Below, piece by piece: positions 37,767 through 46,467 of a stretch of DNA of 64,000 bases. The stretch spans positions 1 through 64,000 of the forward strand of contig NZ_FWXF01000001.1 of assembly GCF_900176285.1 (NCBI RefSeq), written 5' to 3'. The position numbers and the translations under genes were made by a program. The notes under the pieces were generated by a model that worked only from the letters and a program-made list of their open reading frames with translations, was not told the origin of the DNA and made no database searches. The DNA is from Desulfacinum hydrothermale DSM 13146. GTDB taxonomy: Bacteria > Desulfobacterota > Syntrophobacteria > Syntrophobacterales > DSM-9756. Position 1 is the first letter of the stretch; each line of letters opens with the position of its first letter.

Positions 37767-39249
37767 CATCGTCATCATCGGATCCGGTGCGGGCGGAGGA
37801 ACGGTGGCCAAGGAACTGGGCGCCTTGGCCGCTTCCGGGGCCCGGGTGGCGCTGCTGGAATGGGGCCCGGAACTGACCGCCGGAGACTACACCGGCCGGG
37901 AACTGGACATGGCCCGCAAACTCTATGTGGACAGCGGCGGGCTCCTGACTCGGGACGGCACCCTGACTCTGGCCATGGGGCGGGCCCTGGGCGGCTCCAC
38001 CGTGGTCTATACGGGCACTTCGCTCGTCATGCCCGAGCGTGTGGTGAACCGTTGGGCCGTTCCGGGGCTCCATGCCGAAGACCTGCAGCGCAGGTCGCAC
38101 AAGTATCTCGAGGAAAACAACGTCCATCTGCAGGACGAAAGGGATCTGAACGAAAACAATCTCCTCTTCGCCCAGGCGTGCCGCCGGCTGGGCTACGGAG
38201 TCCATCAGTTTCCCATCAACGTGAAGGACTGCAAGGGATCCAGCCTGTGCAACCTGGGCTGTCCCCACGGCGCCAAGCAGGGCACCCACCGGGTCCAAAT
38301 CCCTGAGGCTCGCAGGCGGGGCGTGGAGGTGGTGACCCACTGCCGCGTGACGCACATCGGGGATCGATGGTGCGAGGCGCTGGTGCGCCCGTGGGGGTAC
38401 GGATATCCATCGGCATGGGAACCGGGAATTTACAAGGTGCGGGCCAAGGTGATCGTGGTCTGTTGCGGAGCCGTCCATTCCCCGGCCCTGCTGCTCCGTT
38501 CCCGGCTGCCGGTGGACCTGCCGGCCCTGGGACGCTACCTTACCTTGCATCCCGCCTTGATCCTGGTGGGGGAACATCCGCGACCCATCACCAACTTCTA
38601 CGGCCATCCCAAGAGCTTCTATTGCGACCATTTCATGGAATCGCACCGGTTCCTGCTGGAAACGTGCATGTACTTCCCCTTCACCACGGCCAAGAATCTC
38701 ATCGGCTTCGGTCCCCAGCACAGCCGGATGATGCACCGCATGGATCGGATGCAAATGATCTTGGCTTTGGCCCTGGACCCGGCCCTGCCGGAGAACCGGG
38801 TCCGCGTGGACCGTCGCGGAACGCCCGTGGTGGACTACCGGTTGACGCCCCCGGTCCTGGACAGCCTCCATGAAGCCATGAAGGCCAGCGCCCGGATCTT
38901 CTTCGAAGCCGGCGCGGTGCGGGTGCACGCCCCGGCGGGCAGGATCTTCTCTCTGGGAGTGGAATGTGGGGACCGTCTCGACCACTGGATCCCGCGCCGA
39001 AAGGTCCAGCCCGGACGCATCTCCGTTTCCAGCGCCCATCTCATGGGGGGATGCCGCATGGGGACCTCTCCCAGCGATTCGGTGACCGACGGGTGGGGGC
39101 AGGTCCACGGAGTGCCGTGGCTGTTTGTGGCCGACAGTTCCCTCTTTCCCCGCTGTTCCGAGGTGAATCCCTACATCACGGTCATGGCCTTGGCCGATCG
39201 CGTGGCGGAAGGCATTCGACAACGATCACAGGAGCTTTGCGCATCATGA
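37747..39249 (+). CDS. GMC-family FAD-dependent oxidoreductase
   Basis: 500 residues. The ADP-binding fold begins VYDIVIIGSGAGGGTVAKEL, the GMC-type ALGGSTVVYTGTS follows, and the C-terminal domain has SAHLMGGCRMG and LFVADSSLFPRCSEVNPYITVMALADRVA, which holds the catalytic His/Asn region. Cysteines cluster in DCKGSSLCNLGCPHGAK, a C-x6-C-x3-C arrangement that may hold a metal or cluster and is typical of the cholesterol-oxidase-like/anaerobic GMC subgroup. No signal peptide. It oxidises an alcohol of unknown identity. It overlaps both neighbours. Confidence 0.88.
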   Translation: MKEKVYDIVIIGSGAGGGTVAKELGALAASGARVALLEWGPELTAGDYTGRELDMARKLYVDSGGLLTRDGTLTLAMGRALGGSTVVYTGTSLVMPERVVNRWAVPGLHAEDLQRRSHKYLEENNVHLQDERDLNENNLLFAQACRRLGYGVHQFPINVKDCKGSSLCNLGCPHGAKQGTHRVQIPEARRRGVEVVTHCRVTHIGDRWCEALVRPWGYGYPSAWEPGIYKVRAKVIVVCCGAVHSPALLLRSRLPVDLPALGRYLTLHPALILVGEHPRPITNFYGHPKSFYCDHFMESHRFLLETCMYFPFTTAKNLIGFGPQHSRMMHRMDRMQMILALALDPALPENRVRVDRRGTPVVDYRLTPPVLDSLHEAMKASARIFFEAGAVRVHAPAGRIFSLGVECGDRLDHWIPRRKVQPGRISVSSAHLMGGCRMGTSPSDSVTDGWGQVHGVPWLFVADSSLFPRCSEVNPYITVMALADRVAEGIRQRSQELCAS

Positions 39250-40973
39250 AGGTCCGCGGCGCCCAACTGGTGGTGAAGGCACTGGAAGACGAAGGCGTTC
39301 CTTGCACCTTCGGGATTCCCGGCACCCACAACATCGAACTCTACGACGCCCTGGAGGACGCACCGACCCTCCGGCCCATCCTGGTCACCGACGAACAGAG
39401 CGCTTCTTTTATGGCGGACGGGGTTTCCCGCTCATCCCCATCCCTGGGGGTGGTGAATCTGGTGCCGGGCGCGGGGGTGACCCACGCCCTTTCCGGGATC
39501 GCCGAAGCCTTCATGGACAATGTCCCCCTGCTGGTTCTGGCCTGCGGCATCCGCCAGGATATGGGCATGGCCTTCCAGCTCCACCACATCGATCAGAGCG
39601 CCCTGCTGCGGCCCATCACCAAGGAGGTGATCCGTCCGGAAAGCGCCGAGGACCTCTACGTGGCCGTGCGCCGGGCCTGTCGTTTGGCCCGGTCGGGCTG
39701 TCCAGGCCCGGTGGCCGTGGAGGTCCCCGCCGACTTCTACTTTGTGACCCAGGAGGTGCGGCAACCGTACCGGGAGCCTGAAGAAACGGTACCCAAGGCC
39801 CCGGATGAAAAGCTGGTGGCTGAGGTGGCCAAACGGCTCAACGCCGCGCACCGTCCCCTTCTGTACGTGGGAAACGGCGCTTCGGGCGCGGTGCAGGAAC
39901 TGCAAAGGCTCGCCGAGCTGCTGGCCGCCCCCGTGGGAACCACCATCCAGGGTAAAGGCGTCTTCGACGAGCGGCACCCCCTCTGGCTCTGGAATGGCCT
40001 GGGCCGGGCCGCTCCACCCTTCGTGCAAAAGATCGTGGCCCAGGCCGATTGTATCCTGGCTCTGGGGTGTCGATTCGGGGAGGTGGCCACGGCAAGCTAC
40101 GGCATGGATCTGCCCGTTGCCGTCATCCATGTGGATGTGGATCCCGGTGTCTTCCATCGCAACGTGCCCACGGATCTGGCGGTGGAAGGGGATGCGGGCC
40201 TCTTCCTGAAGGCGCTGCTGCCCAAGATCCGCCACCGCGCCCGGGACACCGCCCTGGAACAGACCATCGCTGAGGGCCACGCCGAGGTGCAAAGGCGCTG
40301 GGCGTCCTGGTCCAGCCCGGACCGGGTGACGCCTCACCGGTTCTTTGCAGCCCTCCAAGAACACGCTGGCTCCCAGGCCGTCTTTGTGACGGATTCGGGA
40401 AACGGCACCTTCCTCGCCATGGAACACTTGCGCCTGCAGGGGCCCGGTCGGTTCCTGGCACCCGTGGACTTTTCCTGCATGGGCTACAGTGTGCCGGCGG
40501 CCATCGGCTCGGCCCTGGTGCATCCCGACCGTCCGGTGGTGGCCCTGGCCGGAGACGGGGCGCTTCTCATGACGGGCTTGGAGCTGCTCACCGCCTCCCA
40601 TTATGGAATCGGACTTGTGGTCTGCGTTCTGAGGGACCAGAAGCTGGGTCAGATCGCCCAGTTCCAGAAGGTGCCCATGAATCGGGAAACGTGTTCCCAA
40701 CTGCCTCCTTACCGGGTGGAAGACCTGGCCCGCCTCACTGGCAGCGGCTTTTTGCATCTGGAAAAGGACGAATCCCTGAACCGGGTGTTGGAGGAGGCGT
40801 TCCGGCAGGCGCACCAAGGCCGGCCCGTGCTGGTGGATGTGGCCGTGGACACTAGCCAAAAGACGTACTTCACCAAGGGAGTGCTCACCACCAATTTCTG
40901 GCGCCTCAGTTGGCCGGATCGGCTGCGGATGCTCAAAAGGGCCCTTGCCCGGCGTCTCCCGAAGGCGGGATGA
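39246..40973 (+). CDS. Thiamine-diphosphate-dependent enzyme, acetolactate synthase-like
   Basis: 575 residues with the three domains of the AHAS/oxalyl-CoA decarboxylase superfamily. The catalytic glutamate is Glu50 (TDEQSASFMADG). The central domain reads RPLLYVGNGASG. The ThDP motif begins GDGALLMTGLELLT, but the usual closing N-N/N is replaced by R-D-Q (VLRDQKLGQIAQFQ). Relatives with RDG or HDG at this place form a distinct, uncharacterised branch, so acetolactate synthesis is unlikely. The ATG overlaps the GMC stop (ATGA). Role inferred: cleavage or condensation of a 2-keto product made by the GMC enzyme. Confidence 0.85.
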   Translation: MKVRGAQLVVKALEDEGVPCTFGIPGTHNIELYDALEDAPTLRPILVTDEQSASFMADGVSRSSPSLGVVNLVPGAGVTHALSGIAEAFMDNVPLLVLACGIRQDMGMAFQLHHIDQSALLRPITKEVIRPESAEDLYVAVRRACRLARSGCPGPVAVEVPADFYFVTQEVRQPYREPEETVPKAPDEKLVAEVAKRLNAAHRPLLYVGNGASGAVQELQRLAELLAAPVGTTIQGKGVFDERHPLWLWNGLGRAAPPFVQKIVAQADCILALGCRFGEVATASYGMDLPVAVIHVDVDPGVFHRNVPTDLAVEGDAGLFLKALLPKIRHRARDTALEQTIAEGHAEVQRRWASWSSPDRVTPHRFFAALQEHAGSQAVFVTDSGNGTFLAMEHLRLQGPGRFLAPVDFSCMGYSVPAAIGSALVHPDRPVVALAGDGALLMTGLELLTASHYGIGLVVCVLRDQKLGQIAQFQKVPMNRETCSQLPPYRVEDLARLTGSGFLHLEKDESLNRVLEEAFRQAHQGRPVLVDVAVDTSQKTYFTKGVLTTNFWRLSWPDRLRMLKRALARRLPKAG

Positions 40974-41212
40974 GGAAACGAAGGCAAGCCCCGTGAAGCG
41001 GCCCACTCCGGCGCGGTCCTTTGGACAGGCTGTGCGGAAACGCCGGGTGGGCGCCTTTCCGTGCGGGCCCAATGTGGGGAAACCGTGAAGACGGGGCCTG
41101 CCGGCTTGAGAGGATTCAGGCCCTGCCCTGGTAGGGACGACGCGACGGGTCCCCCTGGAAAGGGCGTTCGGAGCGGGACCTCATTTTCCGAAGAGCGTTT
41201 TCGGGCAAGCTC

Positions 41213-41917
41213 TCAGGCCGATTCGGAAAACTTGGCCATCATGGCCTGCTGCATGCGGGCGGTCACGGCGTTGCGGTCATGGCCTTGAGTGAGGCGCTTC
41301 GCCAAAAGCCTTCCCGCTTCCTCCGCCGCCTGGAGGCAGGCCGGATCCTTTTCCACATCGGGGATGGTCTCCTCGGTGAATTTCTGCCCCTCCTGTCCAC
41401 CCAGCAGGTAGGGAATCCCCACCTTGCAGGTGTCCCCGTAGCCGCAGGTGTAGCAGGATGCGGCCCCCTGAGCGGACACCTTGGCCACCGTTTCGATGAA
41501 ATTGTAGGCCAGAAACCTTTCCAAATCATCGGCGGGAAAATGCCCCTGGGTGCCGCCCACTCCCACGGCCACGGCCAGCTTGCCCCAAAGCAGGTTTCCT
41601 TCCTGGTGGCGGAATTGAAACCAGCGCTCCAGGAAAGCGTGGGTAAGAGCATTGAGGCCCGAATAGTAATTGGGGGCGCCGATGACGTAGGCGTCGGCGG
41701 TCACAATCTTTTCGCGCAAGGCGGCCAAGTCGTCTTCCACCTTGCACACGTTGTCCTTGGCGCACCCCAGGCATGCGATGCACCCTCCAATATGCTTCTT
41801 GCGCAGGCTGACCAATTCGTAGTTCAGGCCGGTGGCTTCCAGTACCCTCCGGACCAGCCGGTAGGTCCCCGAAACCTTTTCTGGGCGAGGGCTTCCACTG
41901 ATGCCCAGGATCAACAT
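41213..41917 (-). CDS. Iron-sulfur flavoprotein (NADPH-dependent FMN reductase fold)
   Basis: 234 residues. A flavodoxin-like FMN site starts ILGISGSPRPEK, and APNYYSGLNALTHAFLERW and GVGGTQG match Isf-type proteins. A compact cysteine motif C46-x2-C49-x2-C52-x5-C58 (GCIACLGCAKDNVC) should bind [4Fe-4S]; further cysteines occur in SCYTCGYGDTC. Such proteins accept electrons from ferredoxin and detoxify O2/H2O2 or reduce unknown substrates in anaerobes. ATG 41917 sits six bases after AAAGGAG. About 240 bases upstream on the plus side (40974-41212) hold nothing recognisable. Confidence 0.88.
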   Translation of the reverse strand: MLILGISGSPRPEKVSGTYRLVRRVLEATGLNYELVSLRKKHIGGCIACLGCAKDNVCKVEDDLAALREKIVTADAYVIGAPNYYSGLNALTHAFLERWFQFRHQEGNLLWGKLAVAVGVGGTQGHFPADDLERFLAYNFIETVAKVSAQGAASCYTCGYGDTCKVGIPYLLGGQEGQKFTEETIPDVEKDPACLQAAEEAGRLLAKRLTQGHDRNAVTARMQQAMMAKFSESA

Positions 41918-41957
41918 GACCACTCCTTTCCGTTCCGTGCCTCTGGATGTCCTTGGG

Positions 41958-42395
41958 TCAGGTCCCCGGCTTCCCCGGGAGCGCCCGCCGGAGAATGTTC
42001 ACCATGGATTGCAACCGGTATGGCTTTTCCACCACATCGAAGGCACCCAGGTCCAGGAGCCGGGAACGCTCCTCCCCATCCAGATAACCTGTGGAAACGA
42101 TCACGGGAAGATCGGGCCAGGTGGCGCGCATCTTTTGGAGGCACTGAATGCCTCCCATGCCCGGCATGTTGAGGTCCAGGATGACGCCGTGGGGAAGTGG
42201 CTCCATGCTATGCAGGATTTCCAGGGCCTCTTCCCCGTTGGCGGCCGTGAAGGTCTGGATGCCCTCCAGGCTCAACAATTGGCAGCCGATTTCCAGTAAG
42301 CTCGGCTCATCGTCCACCAGCAGCACCCGGCACCGGTCCAGTGGGGGCCGGGGATCCGGCGTTGCCGCCTTACGAGCCTCGTTCCCTGCATCCAT
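41958..42395 (-). CDS. Single-domain response regulator (receiver only)
   Basis: 145 residues with a full receiver domain: acidic pair D28-D29 (LLVDDEP), phosphoacceptor D74 (ILDLNMPG), S101/T102 and K124 (VEKPYR). A short proline-rich N-terminal tail precedes it and there is no output domain. The start is the ATG at 42395, nine bases after GTGGAGG; an upstream open extension has no ribosome-binding site. No histidine kinase is nearby, so the partner is elsewhere. It is divergent from the ZraP-like gene. Confidence 0.85.
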   Translation of the reverse strand: MDAGNEARKAATPDPRPPLDRCRVLLVDDEPSLLEIGCQLLSLEGIQTFTAANGEEALEILHSMEPLPHGVILDLNMPGMGGIQCLQKMRATWPDLPVIVSTGYLDGEERSRLLDLGAFDVVEKPYRLQSMVNILRRALPGKPGT

Positions 42396-42753
42396 CTGGG
42401 CTAGCCTCCACGAGCGATGAGTCTGGGATAGAGACGTCCTTTCACTATTCCAATCGGACGGCGAATCCCCTTTCTTGAATGGCGTGGGCATGGACCGGTG
42501 GGTCTTTCGGACCCAGGGGTGCGAAGACGACGGGCCCTGCTGGGTTCTTTTTATCCAGCCCTGTGCCCGCGGGGTGTGACGCGATTTGGAGTAAGGATAT
42601 CCCTATCTGGTTGAAAGGAAAAGGAGAAACATCTTTTGCCTTCGAAGAAGTGCCGAGTGGCACATGGATTGCCCTTATAGCAGGTCAAACGGAGCGCTTC
42701 CGTAGAGGCAAAAAAAGAATCGCAGTGGATGGTGAAAAGAAAAGGAGTCGATG
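42396..42753. other. Divergent spacer between receiver gene and zraP-like gene
   Basis: A 358-base spacer with no credible gene. Its one clear signal is the sigma-54 type promoter at 42658-42672. A weak hairpin, GGGTCTTTCGGACCC (about 42510-42524), lies upstream; no convincing repeated activator site is evident by eye. Confidence 0.5.
42658..42672 (+). promoter_or_regulatory. Sigma-54 (-24/-12) promoter of the zraP-like gene
   Basis: TGGCACATGGATTGC: GG (42659-42660) and GC (42671-42672) are separated by exactly ten bases, and both half-sites (TGGCAC, TTGC) match the RpoN consensus. The zraP-like start codon is about 80 bases downstream. In enterics zraP is also sigma-54 controlled through ZraR, which supports the reading. 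Confidence 0.65.
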
Positions 42754-43155
42754 ATGAAGAAAAGAGTGTTGGGTATCGCCCTGGTGGTCTTGGTGGGACT
42801 TGCGGTTTCTTCTGTTTGGGCCTGGAGGGGTCCGGGCGGCGGCTGGGGGCCCTGTTGGACGGCCTCCAATCCCCAAGTGCAGGCCTTCGCCCAAGAGGTT
42901 GCGCCGCTGCGCCAGGATCTTTACCAGAAGCAGCAGGCCTATCAGCAGCTTCTCAATACACCGGATGCGGACCCGGCGGAAGTGGGGCGGCTGGCCCAGG
43001 AGATCAACCAGCTTCGCCGGCAGATTTGGGAAAAGGCCCGTCAGAGTGGCATGGCCAACGGCTACGGACACGGCCGCCGGGGCGGACACGGTGCCGGCAT
43101 GGGCTATGGTCCTTGCGCCTACGGTTGGAATGGACCTCCTTCCCAGGCCCAGTAA
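42754..43155 (+). CDS. ZraP/Spy-like periplasmic metal-responsive protein
   Basis: 133 residues: signal peptide (MKKRVLGIALVVLVGLAVSSVWA), then a W-R-G-P-G-G-G-W-G segment, a helical hairpin (APLRQDLYQKQQAYQQLL... EINQLRRQIWEKA) and a Gly/His-rich tail (GYGHGRRGGHG) with potential metal ligands. This layout fits zinc resistance-associated protein ZraP, a periplasmic chaperone that binds Zn2+. Two ATG codons are adjacent; the second is six bases from AAAGGAG and is preferred. Single-gene unit ended by a strong terminator. Confidence 0.8.
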   Translation: MKKRVLGIALVVLVGLAVSSVWAWRGPGGGWGPCWTASNPQVQAFAQEVAPLRQDLYQKQQAYQQLLNTPDADPAEVGRLAQEINQLRRQIWEKARQSGMANGYGHGRRGGHGAGMGYGPCAYGWNGPPSQAQ

Positions 43156-43167
43156 ATTTCCGTCTCC

Positions 43168-43202
43168 AAGAAGGGGGCGCCTTGAGCGCCCCCTTCTTTT
43201 TT
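43168..43202 (+). terminator. Rho-independent terminator of the zraP-like gene
   Basis: A 13-bp perfect stem (43168-43180 with 43186-43198, left arm AAGAAGGGGGCGC), five-base loop and a run of T directly after. It begins 13 bases past the stop codon. Confidence 0.92.
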
Positions 43203-43590
43203 GTACACGCATTCATACCAAAGGTTCGTGAGGGGCCGGCAGGAAGCGGCTGGAAGAGCAGATGCCTTTTACGCAAGGCCGCTATCGTGACCCAACAGCC
43301 TGGGAACGGCAGGAAACTGGCGAAAAAGTTCCCCCGATCTGGAACTTGAGACGACGAGCGCTTCAGGTCCCACGCCCCGGTCAAAAGATGAGCTCATGGG
43401 TTCCCTTCTGTGGGAGCGTCGAAAGGCAGGACGGATCCCGGTTCTCTGTCCGGGGAAATTGAAACGGGTGGGGGGGAGAGAGCACCGGGGCTTTGGCCGG
43501 TGGGGAGGCCGGGCGGGGTTCGCCGCGTGCTCGGCGTGCTTCATGGGAGTGGTTTTCCGGGAGGGGCCAAGGGCGTGATCGGACCGCCGT
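43203..43590. other. Spacer with nothing recognised
   Basis: 388 bases between the terminator and the convergent 3' end of the CheD-HDOD gene. Short open frames only, with no ribosome-binding sites or protein motifs; no hairpin of the intergenic repeat family. Confidence 0.5.
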
Positions 43591-44964
43591 CTAAAAGCCG
43601 GTCGCGTGGCGTCGGATGGACTCCAGCGGCAGGGAATCCACGATCCGTTCCAATCCGTCGCTGTTGAGGTCCAGCGTGTTGAGGCTGGAAGCCACCGGTT
43701 TCAGATTGGGACGCTCCAGCTGCAGTCCGCCCAGAAAGCGGTTGGCGATGAAGTCGGCCAGCACGAGCACCGCCCCGTCGGTTTCCTGGGATTGGGCAAA
43801 GGTCTCATCGTGATGGCGGCTCACCGCATGGAGGATTCCATCGGGCAGGTCCCAGCGGCGGACGAAGAGGCTTCCGGCCGTGGCGTGATCGATGCCGAAG
43901 GCTTCTCTTTCCACCTCCACAAGGGGACGGTCGTTTTGCAGGGTGTTCCGGTAGAAGAGGGGAGCGTGGGGCGCCACCGCCTGATCCAGCACCACCTTGC
44001 CGATGTCGTGCAACAGACCGTTGACATAGGCGCTTGCGGGGGAGCCTCCGGTCGTCTTGGCCAGGTGTTCGGCGATGAGGGCCGTCCCCACCGCATGCTG
44101 GAAGAGTCCTCCCTTGCACAGGGAATAGCCGCCCGGGGCCGAGGGAAAGACCGAAGAGAGAATGACCGTGAGGGCGATCTGCAGGACGCGGTTCTCTCCC
44201 AGAAGCACCACGGCGCGATCCAGGGATGTGACCTTGCTGGAGGGGCTGAAAAGCGGGGTATTGCACAGGGCCAGGAGCCGGGCCGCCAGCACCTGGTCCC
44301 GGCTGATCTCCCGGCTCACTTCACTCAGGTCCGCGCCCTCCTTGCGAAGCAGGTTGAGGATCTTGAAGGCGGTTTGAGGGATGGGGCGTAACTGCTCCAT
44401 CAGGTTCAAGAGGTCCTCTTCGCCCAACTTGGAAGGGGGCTGGGATGCGGATGCGTCCGAACAGGGGGCGGCAATGGGCCGGATGTGCGGCTTCCAGGAA
44501 CCGCAGTCGAGGCAGAGGGCGCAGGTGAAGGTCCCGCCGGTTTCCGCCAGGACCACCGGGATGTCAGTGGATTCGAGGAAGGAGGTGACCCGTTCCAGTG
44601 TCTTGGAACCGATCTGAAGGTCGAGCTGAACGTCAGCGCCCGGCTCCACGATGGCGCCGCCGGCCACCGCGGCCTTCAAGTTCGTCGCCTGGGCTCCTTG
44701 TGCCAGGAGGGCGTCCACGAAAACGGGCAGGCCGGAAACGGCGTAACGGCATGGATTGGCCGATTCCATGCCCGGAACCAGGGGCTCTCCCAGAAGCGCG
44801 TGGTATATACCTCCCACCCGAGCCTGTTCGTCCCAGACGGCCACGCCCACGCAGGTTCCCAGATAGGCTTCCAGAATGACTTCACCGGCCCCTCGGACGA
44901 TGAACTCCCCGGACGGGACGATCTGGCGGCGCTCGTGGCGGTTCCTTCCCAAGCGAGGCATCAT
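43591..44964 (-). CDS. CheD-HDOD fusion protein
   Basis: 457 residues in two parts. Residues about 15-165 follow CheD, the chemoreceptor glutamine deamidase: LGTCVGVAVWDEQARVGGIYHALL carries the catalytic cysteine (C38) and histidine, then AAVAGGAIV and IPVVLAETGG. A short Cys-containing linker leads into an HDOD domain (about 195-400) with IPQTAFKILNLLRKEGADLSEV, LLHDIGKVVLDQA and DHATAGSLFVRRWDLPD, a degenerate HD fold used in signalling. No receiver or GGDEF domain. Two adjacent ATGs at 44964/44961 follow AAAGG; a longer TTG frame is unlikely. Probably a chemotaxis or motility regulator. Confidence 0.85.
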   Translation of the reverse strand: MMPRLGRNRHERRQIVPSGEFIVRGAGEVILEAYLGTCVGVAVWDEQARVGGIYHALLGEPLVPGMESANPCRYAVSGLPVFVDALLAQGAQATNLKAAVAGGAIVEPGADVQLDLQIGSKTLERVTSFLESTDIPVVLAETGGTFTCALCLDCGSWKPHIRPIAAPCSDASASQPPSKLGEEDLLNLMEQLRPIPQTAFKILNLLRKEGADLSEVSREISRDQVLAARLLALCNTPLFSPSSKVTSLDRAVVLLGENRVLQIALTVILSSVFPSAPGGYSLCKGGLFQHAVGTALIAEHLAKTTGGSPASAYVNGLLHDIGKVVLDQAVAPHAPLFYRNTLQNDRPLVEVEREAFGIDHATAGSLFVRRWDLPDGILHAVSRHHDETFAQSQETDGAVLVLADFIANRFLGGLQLERPNLKPVASSLNTLDLNSDGLERIVDSLPLESIRRHATGF

Positions 44965-45108
44965 GATGGCGCCTTTGAGTCTCTCGTGAGGTTTTCCATG
45001 GGTGTCAAGAAGGCCTGGCAACCCCCTTGGCCTGTCCTATGGAAAATTATCCCGTCACGGGCCTTTCTGCAAGAAAAAACAGTCGGATCCCGATCTCAAG
45101 GCAGCCAT

Positions 45109-45123
45109 GTTGGCATTGCCAAC
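45109..45123. promoter_or_regulatory. Perfect palindrome upstream of the dnaJ-like gene (possible operator)
   Basis: GTTGGCATTGCCAAC: two seven-base arms around a single T, 68 bases before the start codon of the DnaJ-like gene. No promoter hexamers of good quality and no CIRCE element are seen; a repressor site is a reasonable guess. Confidence 0.35.
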
Positions 45124-45190
45124 AGACACCGGAATGCCTAATGTACATAATTGAGATGACAAATTCTTTGACGGTTGGAAGGAAGGATTC

Positions 45191-46081
45191 ATGGCTCCCA
45201 ACGATTATTACGCCCTTTTAGGTGTTGCACCGGAAGCGAGCGACGAAGAAATCAAGAGGGCCTACCGCAAGCTGGCCCTGGAGACCCATCCGGACCACAA
45301 TCCGGGGGACAAGGAGGCGGAGGAACGTTTCAAGAAGATCAACGAGGCCTACGCCGTCCTTTCCGATCCCCAGAAACGGGCTGAATACGATCAATACCGC
45401 CGCATGGGCTTCCGCGGCCAAGGAAGCCCCGGGATGCAGGGTGCGGGATTTTCCTACACCCAGGAAGACATCCTCCGGGAATTTTTCATGAGCCGGCAGG
45501 CCCAGGAAATCTTTCGGGAGATGCAACAGGAATTCGAACGCATGGGATTCCGCTTTGACGAGCGTTTCTTCAACAATTTCTTCTTCGGCGACCAGGCCTT
45601 TGTCTTCCGTGGCGGCACGTGGAACGGTCCGGGCGGCTTTCGGGTCTACCGGTATTCCAACAGCGGTGGGCCCGGGGTTGGCCCGGGAGTGGGACGCCAG
45701 GCGGGGGACATCCCCCAGGCACCTTCTTTGGTGAAGCCCCTGCTGAAAATGGGGGCCTCCCTGCTCTGGCAGGCGGGCAAAAGGGCGGGCAAGCGGCTTC
45801 TCAACAAGGCCCTCCAATTGGTGAGCGGCTCTTCACCGGGGGAGCACCGGGAAGGCGACGTGGTCTATCGGCTCACCTTGGACGCCGCGGACGCCCAGCG
45901 GGGGACGGTGGTGGAAGTGGCCTTCCCCCACCTGGATAACCGCCGGGTGTCGGTGCGAATCCCCGCCGGGGTGACCCATGGCGCACGCCTTCGGCTCAAG
46001 AACATGGGGCGGCCTCTGGCCCATAACGGCGGCGCCTCCCGGGGGGATGCCTACCTGGAGGTGCGGGTCCAAGGCCTATGA
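45191..46081 (+). CDS. DnaJ-domain protein (CbpA/DjlA-like co-chaperone)
   Basis: 296 residues. An N-terminal J domain with the HPD triad (residues 33-35) in [12 protein letters not shown]...THPDHN stimulates an Hsp70 ATPase. A Gly/Phe-rich middle (residues about 75-160) contains [17 protein letters not shown]. The C-terminus (about 220-296) is a single DnaJ_C-like beta domain: [21 protein letters not shown] and [18 protein letters not shown]. There is no zinc-finger, and one DnaJ_C repeat instead of two, so it is shorter than CbpA. Operon with phasin-like and UbiB-like genes. Confidence 0.88.
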   Translation: MAPNDYYALLGVAPEASDEEIKRAYRKLALETHPDHNPGDKEAEERFKKINEAYAVLSDPQKRAEYDQYRRMGFRGQGSPGMQGAGFSYTQEDILREFFMSRQAQEIFREMQQEFERMGFRFDERFFNNFFFGDQAFVFRGGTWNGPGGFRVYRYSNSGGPGVGPGVGRQAGDIPQAPSLVKPLLKMGASLLWQAGKRAGKRLLNKALQLVSGSSPGEHREGDVVYRLTLDAADAQRGTVVEVAFPHLDNRRVSVRIPAGVTHGARLRLKNMGRPLAHNGGASRGDAYLEVRVQGL

Positions 46082-46121
46082 ACCGTTTTGAGGGAAGCAG
46101 GGAAGGGGAGGAAGAACCGTC

Positions 46122-46451
46122 ATGCTTGAACTGATCAAAAAGAGTCTCATGGCCAGCCTGGGGGCTGCCGTGGTGACCAAGGAGCGCGTGGAGAAGGCGA
46201 CCCGGGAATTGGTGGAAGAGGGCAAGCTGTCGCGCGAAGAAGCGGAAAAACTGGCGGAAGAACTCATCGAAAGCGGTGAAAAGCACTGGGAAGAGGTACA
46301 AGGCTCTTTGTCCGAGTCCGTCAAGAAGGCGGTGGATCGTCTGGATCTGGCCCGCCGTCATGAGGTACAGGCCCTGAAGGACCGGTTGGACAATCTGGAA
46401 GCGCGGCTGGCCATGCTGGAAGCGCGGAAGACGACGGAAGAAACAACCTAA
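46122..46451 (+). CDS. Phasin-like/PhaF-type coiled-coil protein
   Basis: 109 residues, almost entirely amphipathic helix. MLELIKKSLMASLGAAVVTKERVEKAT and LVEEGKLSREEAEKLAEELIE match the short phasin-like family (polyhydroxyalkanoate granule-associated). Heptad-type spacing is clear in the C-terminal half (LKDRLDNLEARLAMLEA). No PHA synthase is in the window. It may coat granules or simply scaffold membranes with the UbiB-like protein encoded 16 bases downstream. Confidence 0.8.
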   Translation: MLELIKKSLMASLGAAVVTKERVEKATRELVEEGKLSREEAEKLAEELIESGEKHWEEVQGSLSESVKKAVDRLDLARRHEVQALKDRLDNLEARLAMLEARKTTEETT

Positions 46452-46467
46452 CCCGGGGGAGAGACGG

